5,994 nt of DNA from an uncultured Eubacteriales bacterium (lineage in GTDB: Bacteria; Bacillota; Clostridia; Monoglobales; Monoglobaceae): positions 1 to 5,994 of the forward strand of contig URTH01000114.1 of NCBI GenBank assembly GCA_900550775.1, read 5' to 3'. A program made the translations under genes and the position numbers. The stretch's first letter is position 1, and each line of letters begins with the position of its first letter. Below are positions 1 through 5,994 of this stretch, piece after piece. The notes beneath the pieces were generated by a model that saw only the letters and a list, made by a program, of their open reading frames with translations, was not told where the DNA came from and did no database searches.

Positions 1-1709
1 TTTATATATCGGGCAGCATAGACACCTATATCATTATAATCCGTTTTGAGGCAGAACTTGAAAACTCCGATCAGGAATATCAGCCGCTCCGTTCCCATTC
101 CAAGGGCGGTCTGATTAAGACGGTGGACGGCGGCAAGAACTGGTTCATCGTCAACAAAGAAATGTCGGACAGCGTGATTGCCGTACACCCGACCAAAGGC
201 ATTGTCTACGCCGGAAACGAATCCGGGTTCTTCCGCTCGGAGGACGGCGGCGTGACCTTTACGCAAATCTTATCCGATGAGCCGATTTACGGACTTGATG
301 TGATCGGGACAAGACCGGACTATGTCTATATTAACGACAGTAAAGGCGTATTGATCTCCAAAGACTGCGGTAAAACATTTACCAGAGTCAAAGCCAGCGG
401 TTTCCCCAAGCGTACCGATTTAAGCGATGTCCGCGATATCGTCCGCGACTTGGCGGTCAGCCCGGCAAATCCGAACTATATGATGGTGGACGACCGCAAT
501 TATCACAGGTACAATAACAAACGCTATTACAGCCACGACGGCGGAAAAACCTGGGCAGAGAGCAGCTATGACACGTCAAAAGACTTTTTCTTTAACCATA
601 GCCGCCAGCACCCGTACGCATGGCATCCGACCGATGAAAACAAGGTCTGGACGCTTGGCGGAGACTGGATTGTCTCAAGCAATGACGGCGGAAAAAGCTT
701 TATCTGGGATAACAACGGCAACTGCGGAACGCCGCCGGGCGGAAGATTCAACTTTAACCCGTTTAACACGGATCTGATCTTCTGCGGCGCACAGGATCTG
801 ACCGGTTTACTTTCGACCAACCGCGGCAACACCTTTGTTCCGATTGAATCGGAGGGCGGCTTTGGCTGCACCTACGGAAATTACGCGGCAGACGAGAATC
901 TTTTGATTGCCGCCATCGCAGACGGCTGGTATACGACCCGTAAGCTGCATGTCAGCCGTGACGGCGGAAAAAGCTTTGAAAACACCGGGCTTGCCTTAAA
1001 ATACGGCTACGCACGCCGCGCCACCTCGTTCTGGGGCAGTCCTACGGATTTAAACACTCTGTTTGCCGGCGAATATGTCACCCATGATCGGGCAAAAACC
1101 TGGAAGGAAATGAACGGATGCCAGTTTGTAATGGCGGTGAACTACTATCACAACCGTGAAATCTACGGACTAAACAACGAGGTCATCGTGGTCTCTTACG
1201 ACAACGGCGAGACATGGTATCCGTTCTCGGAAACCTACTTGGATGACGAGGAGGCATCCCGCGGCTGGGGCAAGCATTGCTGGGATATTGAGTATGACGG
1301 AATCAACGATATCCTGTATTATGCCAACGGCAGCGGCAACTCGGCGCACAACCTTGTCCGGGTGGAGAATAACGTCCATAAAAACATCGGCGTGAATGTT
1401 CAGCTTCAGGAGCGCGTCGGTGACAAGTGGTATCAGCTGATTGCCTTAGACCCCAGACACCCCGACATCTTATATGTCGGCGGTTACGGTTCGGGACAGA
1501 TGAAGTGCTCCAATTCGGTACAGCGTTCCTGTGACCGCGGCGAGAGTTTCCAGATTATCTCGTCCATGGGCGATAACAAATCCATCGTCAAAGACGGCGA
1601 CAGTGCCGGTTCCGGCTGCGAAACACTGGTGGTACACCCGGAGGACGGAACACTGTGGATGTGGGCTTCCGGCGAGGGGCTTTGGACCTTCCCGGCGCCG
1701 TATGAATAG
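1..1709 (+). CDS. Asp-box (BNR) repeat beta-propeller protein, 5'-truncated
   Basis: Reading frame 3 is open from the first complete codon (position 3) to a TAG at 1707-1709, giving 569 codons; the N-terminus lies upstream of the window. Ten Asp-box motifs (S/T-x-D-x-G-x-T/S-W/F) are visible. They begin near 120, 237, 357, 531, 678, 813, 954, 1080, 1194 and 1527, for example SHDGGKTW, SRDGGKSF and SYDNGETW; those at 813 (STNRGNTF) and 1080 (THDRAKTW) are degenerate. Most are 38-58 codons apart, the size of one propeller blade. In known families Asp-boxes are structural turns in beta-propellers, found in GH74 xyloglucanases, GH33 sialidases, sortilin-like proteins and other BNR proteins. Ten or more blades suggests two tandem propellers, as in GH74, but I could not identify catalytic residues, so activity is open. 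The GTG at 123 is an unlikely start because it cuts through the first Asp-box (TVDGGKNW), has no good Shine-Dalgarno, and open sequence precedes it. The protein ends shortly after the last blade (GLWTF), with no C-terminal anchor. It is probably extracellular, inferred from the neighbouring gene. Confidence 0.85.
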   Translation, partial: YISGSIDTYIIIIRFEAELENSDQEYQPLRSHSKGGLIKTVDGGKNWFIVNKEMSDSVIAVHPTKGIVYAGNESGFFRSEDGGVTFTQILSDEPIYGLDVIGTRPDYVYINDSKGVLISKDCGKTFTRVKASGFPKRTDLSDVRDIVRDLAVSPANPNYMMVDDRNYHRYNNKRYYSHDGGKTWAESSYDTSKDFFFNHSRQHPYAWHPTDENKVWTLGGDWIVSSNDGGKSFIWDNNGNCGTPPGGRFNFNPFNTDLIFCGAQDLTGLLSTNRGNTFVPIESEGGFGCTYGNYAADENLLIAAIADGWYTTRKLHVSRDGGKSFENTGLALKYGYARRATSFWGSPTDLNTLFAGEYVTHDRAKTWKEMNGCQFVMAVNYYHNREIYGLNNEVIVVSYDNGETWYPFSETYLDDEEASRGWGKHCWDIEYDGINDILYYANGSGNSAHNLVRVENNVHKNIGVNVQLQERVGDKWYQLIALDPRHPDILYVGGYGSGQMKCSNSVQRSCDRGESFQIISSMGDNKSIVKDGDSAGSGCETLVVHPEDGTLWMWASGEGLWTFPAPYE

Positions 1710-1720
1710 AAATTGATTAG

Positions 1721-1734
1721 CCGGACAAATCCGG
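1721..1734 (+). other. Small intergenic hairpin (CCGGA-CAAA-TCCGG)
   Basis: A perfect 5-bp inverted repeat with a 4-nt loop sits 12 bases after the stop of the propeller gene. It is followed by an A-rich run rather than a T-run, so it does not look like an intrinsic terminator for the + strand. It could slow 3' exonucleases or separate expression of the two genes, or it could be chance, since a 5-bp stem is short. Confidence 0.3.
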
Positions 1735-1752
1735 AGAAATAAAAAAACAAAC

Positions 1753-1760
1753 GGAAGGGG
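1753..1760 (+). promoter_or_regulatory. Ribosome binding site of the modular esterase gene
   Basis: GGAAGGGG is a strong purine-rich Shine-Dalgarno sequence, placed 6 bases before the ATG at 1767. It fixes the start of the downstream gene, because a typical signal peptide follows immediately. Confidence 0.85.
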
Positions 1761-1766
1761 ATTTTT

Positions 1767-1835
1767 ATGAAAAAAATAACAAGCATACTTTTGACACTTG
1801 TCATGGTAATCACCTCCATGACGATCGTCTACGCC
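1767..1835 (+). other. Sec signal peptide (residues 1-23)
   Basis: The N-terminus has MKK basic residues, a hydrophobic core (ILLTLVMVITSMTIV) and a V-Y-A site, giving a predicted signal peptidase I cut after Ala23. The mature protein would then begin GSG, matching the G-x-G lead-in of modules 2 and 3, which supports this site over a cut after A-S-A at 27-29. Confidence 0.85.
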
Positions 1836-4800
1836 GGCAGCGGCGCAAGCGCGAGCGATCCGATTGATATCGCAACCGCAGACGAGTTTCGGGATTTTGC
1901 GGCCGCAATCAATGCGGATCCGACCGGCGGCGCCGGAAAGTACTATCGTCTGACCGACGATATCGATTTCGGCAATGAGCCTTGGAACACCTTTATCGGC
2001 AGCGAGGCCGTACCGTTTCAGGGCAACCTGAACGGTAACGGAAAAATCATTAAAAACTTTACGGTAACGGCAGACGATGATATCAAGTTTGGATTGTTCG
2101 CCTACATCGGCGGCAACGCTGAGGTATATGACCTGGGCATCCAAAATGTTACCATCACCATGACCAACCCCGGAAAGTATGATCCGGTTGCCGGCGGTCT
2201 GACGGCTGTCGCAAGCGGAAACGCAAAGTTTAACAGATGTTTCTCAAAAAATGTGAAGCAAAAGCTCGGCTTTACCAAGACAACCGAAAACGGTCAGCTG
2301 CACTCCTGCGGCGGACTTATCGGCAGACTGGAGGGAGACGGCGTCAGTGTTACAAACTGCTATTCAATCGGCGCAGACCTTTATCCCAACGAGATCAACT
2401 ATGACGGCGGTTTAATCGGCTGCGGCAATCAGTTTGCAAATGTAGAAAACTGCTATACCGACAGCACATTGGGTCGTTTTAAGAACGAGTTAAAGGATAA
2501 CATCAAAAATTCGTACTATGTGACATCGCCGGACTGGCCGGGCACGGCCGATCAGGACTTCTGGCCGGATGCTCATAAGTATTACGGAACGCAGATTTCT
2601 GTGGAACAACTCAGGGATCACCAGGGCGCACTGGGCACCGCTTACGTGAAAGGTTCCTCTGCAAACAAGGGTTTTCCTGCATTTAGCTGGGAAATCGTAT
2701 CGGCGCCGATGACAGGCTCCGGCACAGAGACAGACCCGTACCTGATTATGAGCCTTGATAACTTAGCCGAGGTTTCGATGATGACAGAAACAAGCGGAAA
2801 GTATTTTAAGCTCGGCGCAGATATCGACCTTGGCGGTAGTCTTTGGGATTCTTACATCGGCACCGAGGCCAACCCGTTTAAGGGGAATTTTAACGGTAAT
2901 GAAAAAACTGTGAAAAACTTTAGAATTATGATTCCTGGACCTGCCACCGGCGAGGAAAGCTATGCAGCCCTTTTTGGGGTTACAGACGGTGATGCCGTAA
3001 TCGAAAAGCTTGGTATTGTTAATGTGGAAATCAATTCCGCAAACGGCAGATACGGCGAAAATGCCGGCGGAATCGCAGCGTTGATTAAGGGTAACACAAG
3101 AATCAGCAACTGTTTTGCACGCGGACTGAGTGTGACCTATAAGAGAAAAGAGGCAGAAATCAATGCAGTTGCGCCGATCGCCGGAACCTCCAGAAGCGAT
3201 GGTACCGTGATTGAAAATTGTTACAGTGTCGGCATTGATATTCCGGATTCTAACGTAGACTACGACGCCGGCATCTTAGGCCGCGGTGATAACTTTGGAA
3301 AAATCGAGAACTGTTATTCCAACTTCTCTATTGTAAGATGCGATGATTCTTTCAAGGATCGGGTCATCAATTCTTATTACTGCGGTAATCTTCCGTGGCC
3401 GTGGACCAATGCGGACGGCAGCAGTCATTATCATGGAACTGCGGAGACCCAGGCAGAACTCAAAGGCATGGCAGGAACGCTGGGCGCAGCCTATAAAGAC
3501 GGCGGTCTGGAAAACGGCGGATATCCGGCGCTCAGCTGGGAGACCGTATCCGAGATCGTATTGGACAAAGGCGAAGGTACGCCGGACGATCCTTATCTGA
3601 TCGAGAATGCAAGTCAGCTTTCGGCGGTTTCGATGCTGACCAAAACGGACGGCGTTTACTTTAAGCTGATGAACGATATTGACTTAAACGGTATGCAGTG
3701 GGAAAATTACATCGGCAGTGAGGCAAACCCGTTTAAGGGTGACTTTAACGGAAACGGCCACGTGATTTCCAACTACAAAATCCGCGCAACCGAGATGGCT
3801 ACCCACGGCTTATTTGCTTATACCGACGGCAGAGCGCACATCTATAACCTCGGTGTTGAAAACATTACGGCAATACTTCCGCACTATTCCTGGTCGGCAA
3901 AGTTTGGCGGTCTGATCGGTGAGATGCGCGGTGATTCCTCGATCACACGCTGCTATGCAAAAAATGTAACGTACGAGGCAGAGTGGGATGTTGCAAATTC
4001 CGGTAGGACGCAGGGCGAATTCTGGGCGGCAGCCGGCCTGGTTGGCTACGCCAACGGCAGCGGTGTTGAAATTCGCCAGTGTTACAGTAACTATGTCGAT
4101 GACGGTGTAAGAGCGACGGCGGACGGCGGCACTTATCCCCTCGCGGATAAAGACGGCGGCGTTCTGGGTGTTGCGGATAACTTCTTAGCGCTTAACAAGT
4201 GCTACTCCGACACCTATGTCGGCAGAACCAAGCTTGGCATCTGGGTTGAGGACTGTTATCAGACAAGATGGCCGACAGAGTTTGACGAGGGCTACGACTG
4301 GGGCGCATGGAAATCCGATGTCCAGTACCTTGGTTATAAGTGGAATAACGATTACTATATCTTTGGCGATAACACCACCTATCCGGTGTTTAAGTGGCAG
4401 CAGTATCCGGGCATGTATAACAACCTGGTTGTCGGCGGCTCGATGGACATCACCGATGAGAATGCAGAAAAGATCTTCGGCGTAAAGGGCGCCAGCATCG
4501 TAAACGGTATCAATGTTGGTCTTGCATCCGATGTGATGTGCTTGCCGAGCACGACCTCGCTGCAATACAAAGTACCGCTGAAAAAGAATGCATACTACCG
4601 TGTATCCTTTATGGGAAGAACGACACAGGCGACTGCGGACGGTGGATTTACCTTTAAGCTGGGTGATATGGATCTTAGTGAAAAGCTGATTGATAAGAGC
4701 CTTACCAGCGATTGGAATTTTGATACCAAGGTTGTATATGTAAAGGCTGCTGCCGATACGGACGCAATCCTTACAATTTCTGGTAATTCTGACCTTTATA

Positions 4801-5994
4801 TTGACAATGTATCGGTAACACAGGTAAATCCGGATTATGAAGTCAAAGAGGCAACCGAGAGCATCAACCTGGCGCACAACAAAACCGAGGTTACCGATAC
4901 GGGCATCTACGTAGAAGAAAAAATTTGCGGCGGGTTGGAAATCTTCTATACCGATGACCTGGGTTACTTTGACGGAGAAGGCAGAATGCTTTATGACAAG
5001 ATCCCGATGGGTCTTGGCGCGATTGCCGATTCGTTCCATGCAAGGGTATCGATTGGCGACCGTGACGTTGAAAAGTCTATTGATGTAAACGTCAAGGAGC
5101 GAGAGATGCACAATATCAAATCAGCTGTTCTTTCAGACGCATCGGGCAAGCGTGTTTATGATGTGAAAAAGGCCGCAACCTTGTCTGAAATCACATTGGA
5201 TAACCAAAGTGATGACGCAGCAACCCTTTACGCTGTCGCTTACAAAAACAATCTTTGTGTCGGCGTTAAGACCGCAGAAGTTACGGGAGACACCTGCACC
5301 CTCAACTGGACGCTGCCGCAGGCAGACCAGATCAGAGTTTTCGCGCTGGCGGATGGAACCATCAAACCGGTTGGTATCGAAGAAACAACCTATCCGACCC
5401 TGGATCATAACGCAAAAGTTACCATTTACACCATTGGCGACTCGATCGCAGCAACTTACTCCCCGGAGGATAACTTAAAGGGATGGGGTCAGATGCTTGG
5501 TGCACAGTTTGATGAGAGCCATGTTACCGTTGATAACAGTTTTTCAAGAGGCGGCATGAGCGCCGAGGAATTTGTCAGAGCGCCGGAGCGTCTTGCATCC
5601 ATGCTTCCGAAGCTGAAGAAGGGCGACTATGTGATCATCCAGCTTTCTCATAACGATCACAGCAAATACTCCAAAGAGAAGTTTAAGTTCTTGCTCAGTC
5701 AGCTTTTGGTCAGTGTACAGGAAAAGGGCGCAATCCCGGTGTTCCTAACCTCGCCGGAGGTGCTGACCGCGGCAACGGATGTAAAGGGCGCCGATGGAAA
5801 GTATGAGGTCAATACCCAGCTTCGTGGTTACCCGGAAACGGTAAAAGAGCTTGCGGCAGAGCGCAACATTCCTGTTTTGGATCTGTATGAGTATACACAC
5901 TCGCTGATGCGCGAACAAGGCGCGTCCGCATTGCAGAGCCAGGGAATCTGGGCAAACCAATTTGGCGACAACGTTCATTTTACATTAAAAGGTG
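1767..5994 (+). CDS. Secreted GLUG-module protein with C-terminal CE12-like SGNH acetylesterase, 3'-truncated
   Basis: The frame is open from ATG 1767 to the window end, at least 1409 codons with no stop. Approximate residue order: signal peptide 1-23; three GLUG-type beta-helix modules 24-311, 317-594 and 602-880; CBM4/9-like jelly-roll 886-1021; Ig-like beta-sandwich region 1022-1215; SGNH/GDSL hydrolase 1216 onward. The hydrolase resembles rhamnogalacturonan acetylesterases (CE12), which remove acetyl groups from pectic rhamnogalacturonan. It shows block I G-D-S (Ser1226), a block II-like N-x-x-x-R-G-G (1257-1263), block III S-H-N-D (Asn1296) and block V D-N-V-H (Asp1401, His1404). Typical CE12 enzymes have a signal peptide and a catalytic domain of about 200-250 residues, so the long N-terminal stalk is unusual. 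The protein should be exported by Sec; whether it is released or wall-anchored depends on the missing C-terminus. It lies 57 bp after the propeller gene on the same strand, so co-transcription is plausible. The esterase fold is well supported. The exact substrate is inferred, and xylan or another acetylated glycan is possible. Confidence 0.87.
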   Translation, partial: MKKITSILLTLVMVITSMTIVYAGSGASASDPIDIATADEFRDFAAAINADPTGGAGKYYRLTDDIDFGNEPWNTFIGSEAVPFQGNLNGNGKIIKNFTVTADDDIKFGLFAYIGGNAEVYDLGIQNVTITMTNPGKYDPVAGGLTAVASGNAKFNRCFSKNVKQKLGFTKTTENGQLHSCGGLIGRLEGDGVSVTNCYSIGADLYPNEINYDGGLIGCGNQFANVENCYTDSTLGRFKNELKDNIKNSYYVTSPDWPGTADQDFWPDAHKYYGTQISVEQLRDHQGALGTAYVKGSSANKGFPAFSWEIVSAPMTGSGTETDPYLIMSLDNLAEVSMMTETSGKYFKLGADIDLGGSLWDSYIGTEANPFKGNFNGNEKTVKNFRIMIPGPATGEESYAALFGVTDGDAVIEKLGIVNVEINSANGRYGENAGGIAALIKGNTRISNCFARGLSVTYKRKEAEINAVAPIAGTSRSDGTVIENCYSVGIDIPDSNVDYDAGILGRGDNFGKIENCYSNFSIVRCDDSFKDRVINSYYCGNLPWPWTNADGSSHYHGTAETQAELKGMAGTLGAAYKDGGLENGGYPALSWETVSEIVLDKGEGTPDDPYLIENASQLSAVSMLTKTDGVYFKLMNDIDLNGMQWENYIGSEANPFKGDFNGNGHVISNYKIRATEMATHGLFAYTDGRAHIYNLGVENITAILPHYSWSAKFGGLIGEMRGDSSITRCYAKNVTYEAEWDVANSGRTQGEFWAAAGLVGYANGSGVEIRQCYSNYVDDGVRATADGGTYPLADKDGGVLGVADNFLALNKCYSDTYVGRTKLGIWVEDCYQTRWPTEFDEGYDWGAWKSDVQYLGYKWNNDYYIFGDNTTYPVFKWQQYPGMYNNLVVGGSMDITDENAEKIFGVKGASIVNGINVGLASDVMCLPSTTSLQYKVPLKKNAYYRVSFMGRTTQATADGGFTFKLGDMDLSEKLIDKSLTSDWNFDTKVVYVKAAADTDAILTISGNSDLYIDNVSVTQVNPDYEVKEATESINLAHNKTEVTDTGIYVEEKICGGLEIFYTDDLGYFDGEGRMLYDKIPMGLGAIADSFHARVSIGDRDVEKSIDVNVKEREMHNIKSAVLSDASGKRVYDVKKAATLSEITLDNQSDDAATLYAVAYKNNLCVGVKTAEVTGDTCTLNWTLPQADQIRVFALADGTIKPVGIEETTYPTLDHNAKVTIYTIGDSIAATYSPEDNLKGWGQMLGAQFDESHVTVDNSFSRGGMSAEEFVRAPERLASMLPKLKKGDYVIIQLSHNDHSKYSKEKFKFLLSQLLVSVQEKGAIPVFLTSPEVLTAATDVKGADGKYEVNTQLRGYPETVKELAAERNIPVLDLYEYTHSLMREQGASALQSQGIWANQFGDNVHFTLKG
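1836..2699 (+). repeat. GLUG-type beta-helix module 1 (residues 24-311)
   Basis: This is the first of three homologous modules. Landmarks are YRLTDDIDF, then W..FIGSEAVPFQGNLNGNG (the G of GSEA is residue 78), a DLGIQNV strand, GGLIG motifs, C-Y/F rungs at Cys158, 198 and 229, an NSYY turn, a V-E-Q-L-R segment and the closing FPAFSW. GLUG motifs are known from surface and secreted proteins such as IgA-peptidase-type and adhesin-type proteins, and form parallel beta-helix rungs. A role in binding or spacing is inferred. Confidence 0.8.
2715..3548 (+). repeat. GLUG-type beta-helix module 2 (residues 317-594)
   Basis: The module opens with GSGTETDPYLI, followed by FKLGADIDL, W..YIGTEANPFKGNFNGN (the G of GTEA is residue 365), KLGIVNV, C-Y/F rungs at Cys449, 485 and 516, NSYYC, and the closing YPALSW. 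GTEANPF sits 287 residues after its module 1 equivalent and 285 before that of module 3. The regular spacing shows internal duplication. Sequence divergence between copies is substantial, so the duplication is not recent. Confidence 0.8.
3570..4406 (+). repeat. GLUG-type beta-helix module 3 (residues 602-880)
   Basis: The module opens with GEGTPDDPYLI, followed by FKLMNDIDL, W..YIGSEANPFKGDFNGNG (the G of GSEA is residue 650), NLGVENI, GGLIG, C-Y rungs at Cys729, 772, 812 and 830, and the closing YPVFKW. It differs from the first two in having a D-C-Y-Q instead of N-S-Y-Y at the last rung and a longer insertion around residues 735-800. The final part is more aromatic (residues 837-865). Confidence 0.78.
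4422..4829 (+). other. CBM4/9-like carbohydrate-binding jelly-roll (residues 886-1021)
   Basis: The segment has the pattern of CBM_4_9-type modules: an initial N-N-L-x-x-G-G-S strand, a central Y-Y-R-V-S-F-x-G-R strand after a polar K-K-N-A turn, a T-S-D-W-N-F-D-T-K segment, and a closing L-Y-I-D-N-V-S-V-T (Asp1013). These modules bind glycans in secreted carbohydrate-active enzymes; here it would bring the esterase to its polymer. The assignment rests on pattern only and an unnamed beta-sandwich is the alternative. Confidence 0.6.
4830..5411 (+). other. Ig-like beta-sandwich linker region (residues 1022-1215)
   Basis: Two beta-rich segments can be seen. Residues of roughly 1030-1110 alternate strand-like stretches (LEIFYTDDL, ARVSIGD, SIDVNVKE) as in bacterial Ig-like domains. 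Roughly 1115-1205 contains a pattern common in secreted clostridial proteins: LDNQSDDAATLYAVAYKNN, then a strand ending QIRVFALADGTIKPVG. No catalytic motif is seen. The likely role is a spacer between the binding modules and the esterase. Confidence 0.55.
5412..5994 (+). other. SGNH/GDSL hydrolase domain, CE12 rhamnogalacturonan acetylesterase-like (residue 1216 onward, incomplete)
   Basis: The domain begins VTIYTIGDS, with the nucleophile Ser1226, followed by GWGQMLG, then N-x-x-x-R-G-G at 1257-1263, LKKGDYVIIQLSHND (Asn1296) and the catalytic D-N-V-H (Asp1401, His1404) just before the window ends. GWGQ, the KxGDYVxIQ strand and a terminal DxVHFT are characteristic of CE12-type enzymes. All catalytic elements are present, so it is probably active. 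The expected final helix after DNVHFTLKG is outside the window. Confidence 0.87.

Noticed and set aside
123..125. GTG as the start codon of the propeller gene
   Set aside because: It would cut off part of the first Asp-box, the frame is open upstream to the window edge, and there is no convincing ribosome binding site before it.
1713..1742. Candidate promoter in the gap (TTGATT with an A-rich segment 17-18 bases later)
   Set aside because: The -10 position reads GAAATA or AAATAA, a poor match to TATAAT, and such A/T-rich matches are expected by chance in this gap.
1721..1745. Intrinsic terminator between the two genes
   Set aside because: The stem is only 5 bp and is followed by A-rich rather than T-rich sequence on the + strand; the opposite direction also lacks a T-run.
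1470..2144. Minus-strand frame crossing the intergenic gap
   Set aside because: It overlaps the end of one supported gene and the start of the other, has no Shine-Dalgarno I could find, and no recognisable protein features.
4185..5111. Long minus-strand reading frame of 308 codons
   Set aside because: It lies wholly inside the plus-strand modular gene, which is supported by domains, a signal peptide and an RBS. Its translation has no recognisable motif and the Ile/Val/Cys/Arg-rich composition expected of an antisense shadow.
1767..5994. IgA peptidase or zinc metallopeptidase assignment suggested by the GLUG modules
   Set aside because: No HExxH zinc motif was seen in the translated sequence, and the C-terminal catalytic domain is clearly of the SGNH type.

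Overview
The window holds two large, same-strand genes that both run off its ends. No RNA gene, mobile element, CRISPR array or complete short gene was found. The likely source is a member of the Firmicutes, most plausibly a polysaccharide-degrading gut or rumen Clostridia (for example Lachnospiraceae or Oscillospiraceae). This rests on the G-rich Shine-Dalgarno (AAGGGG), the MKKI-type signal peptide, the roughly balanced base composition with an A-rich intergenic gap, and the kinds of secreted domains present. Nothing in the sequence fixes the genus.

Region 1 (1-1709) is the C-terminal 569 codons of a protein built from Asp-box (BNR) repeats. Ten motifs of the S/T-x-D-x-G-x-T/S-W/F type are visible, so it is a beta-propeller protein. 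It resembles tandem-propeller enzymes such as GH74 and other sialidase-fold or BNR proteins, but its activity cannot be assigned. Region 2 (1710-1766) is a 57-bp gap with a small hairpin and a strong ribosome binding site, and no convincing promoter or terminator.

Region 3 (1767-5994) is open in one frame to the end of the window, at least 1409 codons. It encodes a secreted modular protein: a signal peptide; three tandem modules of about 285 residues, each a GLUG-type beta-helix with C-Y/F rungs; a CBM4/9-like jelly-roll; one or two Ig-like beta-sandwiches; and a C-terminal SGNH/GDSL hydrolase of the rhamnogalacturonan acetylesterase (CE12-like) type. The Ser, Asn and Asp-x-x-His active-site residues of the hydrolase are all present. 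The stop codon, and any anchor, lies beyond the window.

Taken together, the pair looks like part of an extracellular carbohydrate-processing locus. A deacetylating esterase is carried on a long adhesive or binding stalk, next to a propeller protein that may be a glycan-active enzyme or binder. The functional link rests on adjacency and domain content only. The most distinctive element is the fusion of three GLUG beta-helix modules to a CE12-like esterase.
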